A stretch of DNA of 64,000 nt from Variovorax paradoxus (GTDB taxonomy: Bacteria > Pseudomonadota > Gammaproteobacteria > Burkholderiales > Burkholderiaceae_C), in the NCBI RefSeq assembly GCF_030815855.1, contig NZ_JAUSXG010000001.1, forward strand, positions 5,766,001-5,830,000, in the 5' to 3' direction. Under the pieces are notes generated by a model. The model ran no database searches. It was not told the DNA's origin and was given only the letters and a program-made list of their open reading frames with translations. Every line of letters begins with the position of its first letter. The first letter of the stretch is position 1. This document shows, in pieces, positions 29,096-38,166 of this stretch. The position numbers and the translations under genes were made by a program.

Positions 29096-29632
29096 ATGAA
29101 CATCCGCTCGAATTCGATGATGGCAATCGTGTGCCTCGCGTTGGCGACCTTGTCGGTGCCGGCTGGGGCGGGCGGCGAGCCTGCGCCACATGTTGCCAAG
29201 CATCAGGCATCGCAGCGCCATGCCGCTCCCCTGACGACGGCACCCCAGAAGCCCAATGGCGCCGGCGTCAAACTGCGATACCGCATGGACGCCACGCCGC
29301 AGCTGGGCCGGGCCACGCCCGTCGTGCTGCAATTTGACGGCGTGACCGAGACCGACGGCGCCACGGTCCGCTTGAGCGCCGACAGCGGCTTGACCCTCCA
29401 GGGAAACAGCACGCTGACGCTGCCGGCGGGCAAGCGAACCACGGCCACCGTGGTCGTGGTCAGCGAGGCCGAGGGCCTGGCCTACCTCAATGTGTTCATC
29501 AACCAGGGGGGCGCCTCGAGTGCGGTTTCCATCCCCGTCCAGACCGGCACGGCGGCGCCGGCCCTGAAGTCCTCCGGCGAGATGAAGTCCACGCCGGACG
29601 GCGACAGCATCATCACGATGCCTGTCAAATAG
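29096..29632 (+). CDS. Secreted protein of unknown function
   Basis: A 178-residue protein with a signal peptide of about 22-25 residues ending VPAGAGG. The mature part is beta-rich by composition (Val, Thr, Gly), with stretches such as ATPVVLQFDGVTETDGATVRLS and KRTTATVVVVS that resemble an immunoglobulin-like or adhesin-type fold. A GGAAGAAAGG Shine-Dalgarno precedes the ATG, and the gene is only 14 bases after the protease lipoprotein gene, so the two are likely one transcript. No catalytic motif is visible. It could be a partner or inhibitor of the protease. Confidence 0.65.
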   Translation: MNIRSNSMMAIVCLALATLSVPAGAGGEPAPHVAKHQASQRHAAPLTTAPQKPNGAGVKLRYRMDATPQLGRATPVVLQFDGVTETDGATVRLSADSGLTLQGNSTLTLPAGKRTTATVVVVSEAEGLAYLNVFINQGGASSAVSIPVQTGTAAPALKSSGEMKSTPDGDSIITMPVK

Positions 29633-29689
29633 GCAAAAAGCGGCCAAAAACGAAGCTGAAAGTCCCTGGCAGTGCGCCCATAACGCTGC

Positions 29690-29719
29690 TTGCACAGCGC
29701 CCGCATAGCGGGCTATAAT
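29690..29719 (+). promoter_or_regulatory. Promoter of the S10-type operon (rplC)
   Basis: A perfect TATAAT at 29714-29719 follows TTGCAC at 29690-29695 with an 18-base spacer. Transcription would start near 29726, leaving a leader of about 160 bases before rplC. This promoter replaces the usual supply from rpsJ, which lies upstream of a terminator. Confidence 0.75.
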
Positions 29720-29887
29720 CGCTGGCTCTGCCCTTGTTGCGTCTATCTGGATGCCGTGAGTGCGGAGATTTATCAACCTTCTTTCGCAGGCCGGGCATCC
29801 TCTGGGAAACCTCAGGAAATCGGCCAAACGCTGTCGCCAATTGAAGTGGCAGCGGCGAAGGGAGCTTCCATTTTTTGGAGAAAACAA
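29720..29887 (+). other. Untranslated leader of the rplC operon
   Basis: No gene is seen. The leader is about 160 bases long and ends with a TTTTTTGGAGAAAACAA Shine-Dalgarno region. In E. coli the S10 operon leader is the target of L4 feedback; a similar role here is possible but not shown. Confidence 0.4.
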
Positions 29888-30568
29888 ATGAGTCTGAGCA
29901 ACTCCCTCGGGTTGCTGGGCCGCAAGGTGGGGATGATGCGTCTCTTCACCGATGACGGGGACGCAGTTCCTGTCACGGTGGTGGATGTGTCCAACAACCG
30001 TGTGACCCAGATCAAGTCGCAAGAGACCGACGGCTACGTCGCATTGCAAGTGACGTTCGGTTCGCGCAAAGCATCGCGCGTGACCAAGCCGCAAGCCGGC
30101 CACCTCGCCAAGGCGGGTGTCGAAGCTGGCGAAATCATCCGCGAATTCCGCGTGACCGCCGATACCGCAGGTCAGCACAAGGCTGGCGGCGTCATTGCCG
30201 CGAGCAGCGTGTTCTCGGTGGGTCAGAAGGTCGACGTGCAAGGCACCTCGATCGGCAAGGGCTTCGCCGGCACGATCAAGCGCCACAACATGAGCTCGCA
30301 ACGCGCGTCGCACGGTAACAGCCGTTCGCACAACGTTCCCGGCTCGATCGGCATGGCACAAGACCCCGGTCGCGTGTTCCCCGGCAAGCGCATGACGGGC
30401 CATCTGGGCGACGTCACCAAGACCACGCAGAACCTCGATGTCTTCCGCATCGACGAAGCGCGTCAACTGTTGCTCATCAAGGGCGCGATCCCGGGTTCGA
30501 AGGGTGGCTTCGTCACCGTGCGTCCCGCCATCAAGGCCAAGCCGCAAGCGGCTGAAGGAGCGAAGTAA
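29888..30568 (+). CDS. rplC: 50S ribosomal protein L3
   Basis: L3 is an early 50S assembly protein near the peptidyl-transferase centre. The 226-residue product has [16 protein letters not shown] at the N terminus and the conserved loop [14 protein letters not shown], which includes the methylated-Gln region downstream ([15 protein letters not shown]). GGAG lies 9-10 bases before the ATG. Its stop overlaps the rplD start by one base. Confidence 0.97.
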
Positions 30569-31188
30569 TGCAACTCGAACTCCTGAACGAACAAGGCCAG
30601 GCCGCGTCGAAGTACGACGCTCCCGAGACCGTGTTCGGCCGCGACTACAACGAAGACCTGGTTCACCAGATCGTCGTTGCATTCCAGGCCAACGCCCGCC
30701 AAGGTACGCGCGCCCAGAAGGACCGCGAACAGGTCAAGCACTCGACCAAGAAGCCTTTCAAGCAAAAGGGAACGGGCCGCGCCCGTGCCGGTATGACGTC
30801 CTCGCCGCTGTGGCGCGGGGGTGGCCGGATTTTCCCGAACATGCCTGACGAAAACTTCTCGCAGAAGATCAACAAGAAGATGTACCGCGCCGGCATGGCC
30901 GCCATCTTCTCGCAGCTCGCTCGCGAAGGCCGTCTGGCCGTGGTGGATTCGCTGACCGTGGATTCGCCCAAGACGAAGCCGCTGGCAGCCCGTTTCAAGG
31001 CAATGAATCTCGAGTCCGTGCTCGTGATTGCCGAAGAAGTCGACGAAAACCTGTATCTTGCCTCGCGCAATCTGGTCAACATCCTCGTGGTCGAACCTCG
31101 TTACGCCGATCCGGTGTCGCTGGTTCACTACAAGAAGGTGCTGGTCACCAAGGGTGCCGTCGACAAGCTCAAGGAGATGTTCGCATGA
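30568..31188 (+). CDS. rplD: 50S ribosomal protein L4
   Basis: L4 binds 23S rRNA and, in E. coli, represses its own operon. The 206-residue product contains the internal extension [26 protein letters not shown] that reaches into the exit tunnel. It overlaps rplC by one base and rplW by four, which implies coupled translation. Confidence 0.97.
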
Positions 31189-31520
31189 GCCGCGTGAACC
31201 CTACCGCCGCTGAACGTACGTTCGAAGAAGGCCGCCTGATGGCGGTGCTGGTCGCCCCGATCGTGTCCGAAAAGGCCACGATGGTCGGCGAGAAGTCGAA
31301 CGCTGTCACTTTCAAGGTGCTGCAAGACGCCACCAAGCCCGAGATCAAGGCCGCTGTCGAACTGATGTTCAAGGTCGAAGTCCAGGGCGTGTCGGTGCTC
31401 AACACCAAGGGCAAGACCAAGCGCTTTGGCAAGTCCATCGGCCGCCGCGACAACGTTCGCAAGGCCTATGTGACGCTGAAGCCGGGTCAAGAGCTCAACC
31501 TCGTCGGGGAAGGCGCTTAA
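31185..31520 (+). CDS. rplW: 50S ribosomal protein L23
   Basis: L23 lines the exit of the peptide tunnel and docks trigger factor and SRP. The 111-residue product has the family core [16 protein letters not shown] and [16 protein letters not shown] basic loop, preceded by an N-terminal extension of about ten residues compared with E. coli. The start overlaps the rplD stop (ATGA). Confidence 0.96.
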
Positions 31521-31522
31521 TC

Positions 31523-32347
31523 ATGGCCGTCATCAAGATGAAACCCACTTCGCCGGGCCAACGCGGCGCGGTGAAGATCTCGCGTGACCACCTGTACAAG
31601 GGTGCTCCTCACGCAGCCCTGCTGGAACCCCAGTTCCAGAAGGCCGGCCGTAACAACAACGGTCACATCACGATCCGTCACCGCGGCGGTGGTTCCAAGC
31701 ACCACTACCGCGTTGTCGACTTCGTGCGCAACAAGGACGGCATCCCGGCCAAGGTCGAACGCATCGAATACGACCCGAACCGTACCGCCCACATCGCTCT
31801 GGTCTGCTACGCCGACGGCGAGCGCCGCTACATCATCGCCCCGCGCGGTCTTGAAGCGGGCGCAACGCTGCTGTCGGGCGCCGAAGCCCCGATCCGCGCC
31901 GGCAATACCCTGCCGATCCGCAATATCCCGGTCGGCTCGACGATCCACTGCATCGAACTGCAACCCGGCAAGGGCGCGCAGATCGCGCGTTCGGCCGGCA
32001 CGTCGGCCACGCTGCTGGCTCGCGAAGGCGTCTACGCCCAGGTCCGCATGCGTTCGGGTGAGGTGCGTCGCGTTCACATCGAATGCCGCGCAACCATCGG
32101 CGAAGTGGCCAACGAAGAGCACAGCCTGCGCCAACTCGGCAAGGCAGGCGCCAAGCGCTGGAAGGGCATTCGCCCGACCGTTCGCGGCGTCGTGATGAAC
32201 CCGGTCGACCACCCGCACGGTGGCGGCGAAGGCAAGACTGGCGAAGGCCGCCATCCTGTCGACCCATGGGGCAATCTGACCAAGGGCTACCGTACCCGTA
32301 ACAACAAGCGCACGCAGGTCTTCATCGTGTCGCGTCGCAAGAAGTAA
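31523..32347 (+). CDS. rplB: 50S ribosomal protein L2
   Basis: L2 is needed for subunit association and peptidyl-transferase activity. The 274-residue product has the conserved C-terminal [17 protein letters not shown] loop with the essential His, and the RNA-binding core with [16 protein letters not shown]. It begins two bases after rplW. Confidence 0.98.
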   Translation: MAVIKMKPTSPGQRGAVKISRDHLYKGAPHAALLEPQFQKAGRNNNGHITIRHRGGGSKHHYRVVDFVRNKDGIPAKVERIEYDPNRTAHIALVCYADGERRYIIAPRGLEAGATLLSGAEAPIRAGNTLPIRNIPVGSTIHCIELQPGKGAQIARSAGTSATLLAREGVYAQVRMRSGEVRRVHIECRATIGEVANEEHSLRQLGKAGAKRWKGIRPTVRGVVMNPVDHPHGGGEGKTGEGRHPVDPWGNLTKGYRTRNNKRTQVFIVSRRKK

Positions 32348-32357
32348 GGGATAGCCA

Positions 32358-32636
32358 ATGACTCGCTCTCTCAAAAAGGGTCCTTTCGTCGACCATCACC
32401 TCGTGGCCAAGGCCGACAAGGCTGTGACGACGAAGGACAAGAAGCCGATCAAGACCTGGTCGCGCCGCTCGATGGTCCTGCCCGAGTTCATCGGCCTGAC
32501 CATTGCCGTGCACAACGGCAAGCAGCACGTGCCTGTCTACATCACCGACCAGATGGTCGGCCACAAGCTCGGCGAATTTGCGCTCACCCGCACGTTCAAG
32601 GGGCACCCCGCGGACAAGAAAGTCCAGAAGAAGTAA
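32358..32636 (+). CDS. rpsS: 30S ribosomal protein S19
   Basis: S19 is in the 30S head next to S13. The 92-residue product is standard, with [14 protein letters not shown] at the N terminus and [19 protein letters not shown]. It is followed by rplV after nine bases. Confidence 0.97.
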   Translation: MTRSLKKGPFVDHHLVAKADKAVTTKDKKPIKTWSRRSMVLPEFIGLTIAVHNGKQHVPVYITDQMVGHKLGEFALTRTFKGHPADKKVQKK

Positions 32637-32645
32637 GGAACGACC

Positions 32646-32978
32646 ATGTCTGAAACACGTGCAGTCCTCCGCGGTGTCCGCCTCTCGGTCGACAAGGGCC
32701 GTCTGGTCGCTGACCTGATCCGCGGCAAGAAGGTTGATCAAGCGCTCAATGTTCTGCAATTCACGCAGAAAAAAGCCGCTGTGATCATCAAGAAGGTGCT
32801 CGAGTCGGCAATTGCCAACGCCGAGCACAACGATGGCGCCGATATCGACGAGCTGAAGGTCAAGACCATCTACGTCGAACAGGGCGCAACGCTCAAGCGC
32901 TTCACCGCGCGAGCCAAGGGTCGCGGTAATCGCATCAGCAAGCCCACGTGCCATGTGTACGTGACGGTTGGCAACTAA
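32646..32978 (+). CDS. rplV: 50S ribosomal protein L22
   Basis: L22 lines the nascent-peptide tunnel, and its beta-hairpin loop is a site of macrolide resistance. The 110-residue product has the family features [18 protein letters not shown] and [16 protein letters not shown]. It lies between rpsS and rpsC in the conserved order. Confidence 0.97.
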   Translation: MSETRAVLRGVRLSVDKGRLVADLIRGKKVDQALNVLQFTQKKAAVIIKKVLESAIANAEHNDGADIDELKVKTIYVEQGATLKRFTARAKGRGNRISKPTCHVYVTVGN

Positions 32979-32995
32979 GAACGCCTGGAAGAAAT

Positions 32996-33919
32996 ATGGG
33001 ACAGAAAATCCATCCGACCGGCTTCCGCCTTGCGGTTACCCGTAACTGGTCCAGCCGCTGGTACGCAAGCGACCGCGATTTCGCGGGCATGCTGGCCGAA
33101 GACATCAAGGTGCGCGAATACCTGAAGAAGAAGCTGAAGAACGCTTCGGTGTCGCGCGTCATGATCGAGCGTCCCGCCAAGAACGCACGCATCACGATCT
33201 ACTCGGCTCGTCCGGGCGTCGTGATCGGCAAGAAGGGCGAAGACATCGAGAACCTCAAGCGCGAACTGGGCAAGCAGCTCGGCGTGCCGGTGGCAGTGAA
33301 CATCGAAGAAGTGCGCAAGCCCGAAATCGATGCCCAGCTGATCGCCGACAGCATCACGCAGCAGCTCGAAAAGCGGATCATGTTCCGCCGCGCCATGAAG
33401 CGTGCCATGCAAAACGCCATGCGCCTGGGTGCCCTGGGCATCAAGATCATGTCGTCGGGCCGCCTGAACGGCATCGAAATCGCTCGTTGCGAGTGGTACC
33501 GCGAAGGTCGCGTGCCGCTTCACACGCTGCGCGCCGACATCGACTACGGCACCTCGGAAGCCAAGACCACGTACGGCGTCATCGGCGTCAAGGTCTGGGT
33601 CTACAAGGGCGACACGCTGGGTCGCAACGACCTGCCGGCCGTCGAAACGCCGCGTCCCGACGAAGAGCGCCGCCCGCGTGGTCCCCGCCGTGATGGTCGC
33701 CCTGGCGACCGTCCGGGTGGCGACCGTCGTGGTCCCGGCCCGCGTGCCGGTGCCCGTGGTCCGATCGGTGGCAACACCGCCCCGGCCGACGGCAGCGACA
33801 AGCCCGCAGAAGCCACCGGTGCCGCTCCCGCAGCACCGGGTGCAGACTCGAAACCCGCCGTTAAGCGCGTCCGCAAAGCCGCGCCAGCTGCAGCAGCTGA
33901 CGGTGCCAAGACCGAGTGA
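32996..33919 (+). CDS. rpsC: 30S ribosomal protein S3 with a long low-complexity C-terminal tail
   Basis: S3 is at the mRNA entry channel and has helicase activity with S4. The first 210 or so residues are canonical, with [12 protein letters not shown], the KH domain [16 protein letters not shown] and the basic helicase region. The protein is 307 residues, about 70 longer than E. coli S3 (233), because of a tail: an Arg/Gly/Pro-rich part (about 218-255) then an Ala/Pro/Lys-rich part to the end. The ATG at 32996 gives the family N terminus. The tail is in frame and part of one open frame. Confidence 0.96.
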   Translation: MGQKIHPTGFRLAVTRNWSSRWYASDRDFAGMLAEDIKVREYLKKKLKNASVSRVMIERPAKNARITIYSARPGVVIGKKGEDIENLKRELGKQLGVPVAVNIEEVRKPEIDAQLIADSITQQLEKRIMFRRAMKRAMQNAMRLGALGIKIMSSGRLNGIEIARCEWYREGRVPLHTLRADIDYGTSEAKTTYGVIGVKVWVYKGDTLGRNDLPAVETPRPDEERRPRGPRRDGRPGDRPGGDRRGPGPRAGARGPIGGNTAPADGSDKPAEATGAAPAAPGADSKPAVKRVRKAAPAAAADGAKTE

Positions 33920-33947
33920 TCGGTCTTAGAACTACGGAGTAACAAAA

Positions 33948-34364
33948 ATGCTGCAACCTGCACGCAGAAAGTTCCGCAAGGAACAAAAGGGCCGCAACAC
34001 CGGCATCGCAACCCGGGGTAACTCGGTTGCCTTCGGTGACTTCGGTCTCAAATGCACCGACCGCGGTCGCCTCACGGCGCGCCAGATCGAAGCCGCTCGC
34101 CGCGCGATTTCGCGTCACGTGAAGCGCGGTGGCCGTATCTGGATCCGCGTGTTCCCGGACAAGCCCATCTCGACCAAGCCCGCCGAAGTTCGGATGGGTA
34201 ACGGCAAGGGCAACCCCGAGTACTACGTCGCTGAAATCCAGCCTGGCAAGATCGTGTTCGAGATCGTCGGCGTGCCCGAAGAACTCGCCCGCGAAGCGTT
34301 CCGCCTGGCCGCCGCCAAGCTTCCGCTGCGTACGACGTTCGTCGCTCGCCAGCTCGGCGCCTGA
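33948..34364 (+). CDS. rplP: 50S ribosomal protein L16
   Basis: L16 organises the A-site side of the 50S subunit. The 138-residue product has [48 protein letters not shown] and the Arg (ATRGN segment) region expected for the family. It follows the rpsC tail by 28 bases. Confidence 0.97.
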   Translation: MLQPARRKFRKEQKGRNTGIATRGNSVAFGDFGLKCTDRGRLTARQIEAARRAISRHVKRGGRIWIRVFPDKPISTKPAEVRMGNGKGNPEYYVAEIQPGKIVFEIVGVPEELAREAFRLAAAKLPLRTTFVARQLGA

Positions 34365-34377
34365 GAGGAGAACATCC

Positions 34378-34629
34378 ATGGCAACACGTAAGAAAAAAGA
34401 AACCGTGGCTCCGGCCAAGGTGACCAAGGCTGCAACCCTGCGCACGAAAGACGTTGCAGCGCTGCAGACCGAAGTCAAGGAACTGCAAAAGGCCCATTTC
34501 GGCCTTCGCATGCAGAAAGCCACGCAACAGCTGTCGAACACTTCGACGCTGCGCGTGACGCGTCGCGACATCGCGCGCGCCAAGACCATTCTTGCGCAGA
34601 AGCAGCAAGAAACCCAAGCCGCCAAGTAA
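34378..34629 (+). CDS. rpmC: 50S ribosomal protein L29 with N-terminal extension
   Basis: L29 sits near the tunnel exit. The C-terminal part, with [26 protein letters not shown] and [13 protein letters not shown], is the canonical two-helix L29. The 83-residue product is about 20 residues longer than in E. coli (63) because of a basic Ala/Lys/Thr-rich N terminus starting [21 protein letters not shown] lies before the ATG at 34378, which supports the extended start. Confidence 0.94.
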   Translation: MATRKKKETVAPAKVTKAATLRTKDVAALQTEVKELQKAHFGLRMQKATQQLSNTSTLRVTRRDIARAKTILAQKQQETQAAK

Positions 34630-34638
34630 GGAGTGAAC

Positions 34639-34908
34639 ATGACGGAAGCTAAAAAATCCCTCAAGCGCACCTTGATCGGCAAGGTGGTCAGCGACAAGCG
34701 TGCCAAGACCGTGACCGTGCTGGTCGAGCGCCGTGTGAAGCACGAGCTCTACGGCAAGATCGTGGCCAAGACGAGCAAGTACCACGCGCATGACGAAAAC
34801 GGCCAGTACAAGCTGGGCGACACCATCGAGATCACGGAAAGCCGTCCGATCTCGAAGACCAAGAACTGGGTCGTGACCCGTCTGGTCGAAAAGGCCGCGC
34901 TGGTCTGA
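34639..34908 (+). CDS. rpsQ: 30S ribosomal protein S17
   Basis: S17 binds 16S rRNA helix 11 early in assembly. The 89-residue product has [21 protein letters not shown] and the conserved [21 protein letters not shown] lies 5 bases before the ATG at 34639; an in-frame GTG at 34633 is inside this Shine-Dalgarno and unlikely to be used. Last gene of the S10-type operon. Confidence 0.97.
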   Translation: MTEAKKSLKRTLIGKVVSDKRAKTVTVLVERRVKHELYGKIVAKTSKYHAHDENGQYKLGDTIEITESRPISKTKNWVVTRLVEKAALV

Positions 34909-34941
34909 TCGTCCCGAGCCGAGTCGCCTGCGACTCAACCG

Positions 34942-34969
34942 AAAACGGCCCACAATGTGGGCCGTTTTT
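34942..34969 (+). terminator. Rho-independent terminator of the S10-type operon
   Basis: An 8-bp stem (CGGCCCAC with GTGGGCCG) closes an AAT loop, is flanked by AAAA on the left and followed by TTTTTCTTTTT. It lies between rpsQ and the peroxiredoxin gene, so the spc operon does not follow here. Confidence 0.9.
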
Positions 34970-34988
34970 CTTTTTCAGGAGCATTGAC

Positions 34989-35495
34989 ATGATCAAAGTC
35001 GGCGACACCCTTCCTTCGGCCACCCTGCAGGAATATTCAGAGGTCGAGGGCGAGGGTTGCAGCATCGGTCCGAACGCCGTGGATGTGAGCAAGGCCACGG
35101 CTGGCAAGACCATTGCGCTGTTCGCGCTGCCGGGTGCCTTCACGCCGACCTGTTCGGCCAAGCATGTGCCCGGCTATGTGCAGCACTTCGACGACTTCAA
35201 GGCCGCCGGCGTGGACGAGATCTGGTGCGTGAGCGTGAACGACGCCTTCGTGATGGGCGCCTGGGCGCGCGACCAGAAGACCGGCACCAAGGTGCGCATG
35301 CTGGCCGACGGCAGCGCCGATTTCGCCAAGGCCACCGGCCTCACGCTCGACCTGACCGGCCGCGGCATGGGCCTGCGCAGCAACCGCTATTCGATGCTCG
35401 TGAAAGACGGCAAGGTGGTGACGCTCAACGTCGAGGCGCCAGGCAAGTTCGAGGTCAGCAACGCCGAGACGCTGTTGGCGCAAGCGCGCGGCTGA
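34989..35495 (+). CDS. Peroxiredoxin (Prx5 type)
   Basis: A cytoplasmic thiol peroxidase that reduces hydrogen peroxide and alkyl peroxides. The 168-residue protein has the peroxidatic motif PGAFTPTCSAKH with Cys55 and a second Cys80 in IWCVSVND, as in the glutaredoxin- or glutathione-dependent Prx5 group. AGGAG lies 9 bases before the ATG. It stands alone between the S10-operon terminator and the convergent acetyltransferase gene. Confidence 0.92.
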   Translation: MIKVGDTLPSATLQEYSEVEGEGCSIGPNAVDVSKATAGKTIALFALPGAFTPTCSAKHVPGYVQHFDDFKAAGVDEIWCVSVNDAFVMGAWARDQKTGTKVRMLADGSADFAKATGLTLDLTGRGMGLRSNRYSMLVKDGKVVTLNVEAPGKFEVSNAETLLAQARG

Positions 35496-35501
35496 GGCCG
35501 G

Positions 35502-36089
35502 CTAAAGCTCCGCCTTGAGGTAGTGCGCGCCCGGAATCGGGTTGTGATAGTAGGGCGGCACTTCCTCGAAGCCCAGGTCTTCATAGAGCGCGCGGGCCGA
35601 CTCCATGTCGTCCAGCGTGTCGAGCAGCACGCAGGCATAGCCCGCGCCGCGCGCGGCGTCGAGAATGGCTTCGGCGAGTTGCCGGCCGACGCCCAACCCG
35701 CGAAAGCCGGGCCGCACATACAGGCGCTTCATCTCGGCGGCGTTCGCGTAGTCGGCATTGTCGAGCGGGCGCAATGCGCAGCAGCCAGCCACGTGCGCCA
35801 GCGTTCCGTCGGGGCGCACGAGGGTCGGCGCCTGCTGCCCGGCGGCTTCCTTGATATGGGCCGGATCGACCAGCGCAAGCAGCAGCGCACCGCGCGGCTC
35901 GGCGTAGTCGCCCGGCAGCCCAGCCACCTCCTCTTCGAAGTTCTGGAAGCACAGGTCGATGCCCAGCGACGAGGCGTAGTCGCGAAAGATCGCGCGCGCC
36001 GCATCGAGTTCATGGGCTTCGTCCGGCGTCAGAAGCACGACGGCCGGCGTGTCGGCCAGCGGCAGGGGGCGTGAAACGGAAAAGCTCAT
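35502..36089 (-). CDS. GNAT-family N-acetyltransferase
   Basis: A 195-residue acetyl-CoA-dependent transferase of unknown substrate. The acetyl-CoA site is KRLYVRPGFRGLGVGRQLAEAI, and the C-terminal ALYEDLGFEEVPPYYHNP is typical of small-molecule acetyltransferases of this group. The start ATG overlaps the stop of the cytochrome b561 gene (ATGA), so the two are translated together. It is convergent with the peroxiredoxin gene, with 6 bases between the stops. Confidence 0.87.
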   Translation of the reverse strand: MSFSVSRPLPLADTPAVVLLTPDEAHELDAARAIFRDYASSLGIDLCFQNFEEEVAGLPGDYAEPRGALLLALVDPAHIKEAAGQQAPTLVRPDGTLAHVAGCCALRPLDNADYANAAEMKRLYVRPGFRGLGVGRQLAEAILDAARGAGYACVLLDTLDDMESARALYEDLGFEEVPPYYHNPIPGAHYLKAEL

Positions 36090-36799
36090 AGGCGCAACGA
36101 CGCAATCCAGTACGCCGCTCCGGCGCACACCGCAAACAGGACCAGCGCGAGACCGCGCGAAGCGGCGTCGTCGCGGCTCGGCGCCACGCGATGGCCGGCG
36201 GCCCCGATCAGCTTGTCGCCCGACACCATGGGCCGCACCAGGCGATGCCGCTTGACCAGCACATAGAAGAGCACCGCCAGCACGTGCAGGCTCACCAGGG
36301 CGATGACGATCGTTTTTCCCTGCGCCTTGTGCCAACCCGTGGCCAGACTCACCACTTCGCCGGAAACAAAGCGCGTGAGCGGCCCCGCAGCGGAAATTTC
36401 GTCGTCCGCCACCAAGCCCGTTGCCACCTGCACCGCGAGTACCGTGAGCACGGCGAATACCGACAGGGCACCCAGCGGTGTGTGGCCGATCACATGATCG
36501 GGATGAGCCCGCCCGCGCAGGTACGCGACGATGGAGCCCGGGCCATAGAAGAACGAGGCGAAGCGCGACCAGCGCCCGCCCACGAAGCCCCACAGCAGCC
36601 GGAACAGCAGCAGGGCAAGCACCGCGTAGCCCAGGCGGAAGTGCCATTCCATGACGCCGCCCAGCCCTGTGGCGATCAGGCCGATGACGGCGACGCTCAA
36701 TGCCCAATGGAAAACACGCGTCGGCAAATCCCAGATGCGCGCCCGCACGGGTGTGTCGGGCGCAGCGGCACGCATGGCGGCCACGGAAGAGTCGGTCAT
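36086..36799 (-). CDS. Cytochrome b561-family membrane protein
   Basis: An inner-membrane b-type cytochrome of 237 residues with about five hydrophobic segments. Haem-ligand histidines are expected in VFHWALS (first helix), in the WHFRLGYAVL segment, in LSVFA and in SLHVLAVLFYVLVKRHRL. It belongs to the NiFe-hydrogenase-type cytochrome b / b561 group that shuttles electrons from the quinone pool to a periplasmic acceptor. It is divergent from a cytochrome c' gene, a common pairing, so it may reduce that protein. Confidence 0.85.
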   Translation of the reverse strand: MTDSSVAAMRAAAPDTPVRARIWDLPTRVFHWALSVAVIGLIATGLGGVMEWHFRLGYAVLALLLFRLLWGFVGGRWSRFASFFYGPGSIVAYLRGRAHPDHVIGHTPLGALSVFAVLTVLAVQVATGLVADDEISAAGPLTRFVSGEVVSLATGWHKAQGKTIVIALVSLHVLAVLFYVLVKRHRLVRPMVSGDKLIGAAGHRVAPSRDDAASRGLALVLFAVCAGAAYWIASLRL

Positions 36800-36956
36800 C
36801 GAAGAGGCAAAGTGCGCAAAAAATTGCGGAAGGCGCAGATTAGCAAAGTCCGGCCCGCCGCATGCATCGGGTTGTTGCTATGCCGGCGGCAATGCTGCCC
36901 CTACACTCGGCGCGGCGCCGCTTCCGGCGGTGCCGAACCCACAACAAGGACCCCCG

Positions 36957-37403
36957 ATGATTCGACTTGCTTCGTTCGCCCTGGCCGCTGCCTGCGCCGC
37001 GATTTCCCTGCCGGCCGCGGCCCAGTTTGCCAAGCCCGAGGACGCCATCAAGTACCGCCAGAGCGCGTTGTTCGTGATGGGCCAGCATTTCAGCCGCGTC
37101 GGCGCCATGGCCAATGGCCGCGTCCCCTACGACGCAGCCGCCGCTACTGCCAATGCAGACATCGTGGCCGAAATGGCCAAACTGCCTTGGACCGGTTTCG
37201 CCGCCGGTGCCGAGGGCGGCAAGAGCAAGCCCGAGGTCTGGAAGGAAGCCGCCAAGTTCAAGGAGCACCAGGACAAGATGATCGCCGAGACCGGCAAGCT
37301 GGCGGTCGCCGCCAAGGCGGGCAACATCGACGCACTCAAGGCCCAGTTCGGCACCACCGCCGGCAGCTGCAAGACTTGCCACGACAGCTTCCGCAACCAG
37401 TAA
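36957..37403 (+). CDS. Cytochrome c' (class II periplasmic c-type cytochrome)
   Basis: A 148-residue periplasmic protein with a signal peptide of about 22 residues ending PAAAQ. The haem-binding CKTCH motif lies near the C terminus (Cys138, Cys141, His142), as in class II four-helix cytochromes, and the N-terminal segment EDAIKYRQSALFVMGQHF fits helix 1. A CAAGGA Shine-Dalgarno precedes the ATG at 36957. It is divergent from the b561 gene. Functions proposed for the family include NO binding and electron transfer. Confidence 0.9.
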   Translation: MIRLASFALAAACAAISLPAAAQFAKPEDAIKYRQSALFVMGQHFSRVGAMANGRVPYDAAAATANADIVAEMAKLPWTGFAAGAEGGKSKPEVWKEAAKFKEHQDKMIAETGKLAVAAKAGNIDALKAQFGTTAGSCKTCHDSFRNQ

Positions 37404-37481
37404 GCCGCCGCAAAAAGACAAAAGGCGTTTCTTAGAGCCCGGTTTCCAACAGCCCAGGCCGGCCGCGCCTGCCCCTTCCAG

Positions 37482-37570
37482 AAACACCGAGGAACCGGCT
37501 TTGCCGGGTCTCTGGTGTTGCCCCCGGTAGGGGTGGGAGAAGCGACACGAAGTGCGCGGAGCCTGGGGGC
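37482..37570 (+). repeat. Dispersed intergenic repeat, copy 1
   Basis: The stretch contains the blocks ACACCGAGGAACCGG and GAAGCGACACGAAGTGCGCG (37539-37558), followed by GAGCCTGGGGG. The second copy of these blocks, in the same order on the minus strand, is at 43519-43612. It fills the space between the convergent cytochrome c' and TlpA-like genes. Confidence 0.75.
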
Positions 37571-37579
37571 GAGCCAAGG

Positions 37580-38077
37580 CTACGCTTCGGCGAGCAATTT
37601 CTCGATCAGCTTGTGGAGTTCCGCGAAATCGGGCTCGCCCACATAGCGCTTCACGATCTCGCCTTTCTTGTTGACCAGGTAGGTGGTGGGCGTGAGCTTC
37701 ACGTCCCCCCAGGCCTGTGCCACGCTGCCGGTGTTATCGATCGCCACCTTGAACGGCAGCTTGCGGGTTTCGGCAAAGTTGACGACGTAGCTGGGCGGGT
37801 CGTAGCTCATGGCCACCGCCAGCGTGTCGTAGCCCTTCGACTTGTACTTGTCATAGGTCGCGATGACCTTCGGCATTTCGGCCACGCAGGTCACGCAGCT
37901 CGTGGCCCAGAAGTTGACCAGGGTGACCTTGCCCCTCAGGTCGTCGGTGCTTTTCTTGCTGCCGTCGAGCAGCACGAAGGTCGAGGCAGGCGCCGCCGTG
38001 GCGCCGGAGCCGAAGTACACGCCCACGCCGGCGGCCGAGGCAAGGACGACTGCGGCGGCGACGATGTATTTTTTCAT
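37580..38077 (-). CDS. TlpA-like thioredoxin-fold protein, periplasmic
   Basis: A 165-residue protein with an N-terminal signal/anchor helix (about residues 4-22) and a thioredoxin-like domain. The redox motif is CVTC (Cys61 and Cys64), in NFWATSCVTCVAEMPK, and the cis-Pro lies in LTPTTYLV. The AhpC/TSA-Redoxin fold and export signal suggest a reductant for periplasmic disulphides, possibly in cytochrome c maturation. The cytochrome c' gene is the neighbour, but across a repeat and convergent. Confidence 0.88.
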   Translation of the reverse strand: MKKYIVAAAVVLASAAGVGVYFGSGATAAPASTFVLLDGSKKSTDDLRGKVTLVNFWATSCVTCVAEMPKVIATYDKYKSKGYDTLAVAMSYDPPSYVVNFAETRKLPFKVAIDNTGSVAQAWGDVKLTPTTYLVNKKGEIVKRYVGEPDFAELHKLIEKLLAEA

Positions 38078-38166
38078 GGCAACAGGAAGAGAGGGGCTGC
38101 GCGATTTTAGTTCCGCCGGGCGGATCGCGCTCGGGCGTGGCCCGCCGGCTCGATAATCGGCCTCCG

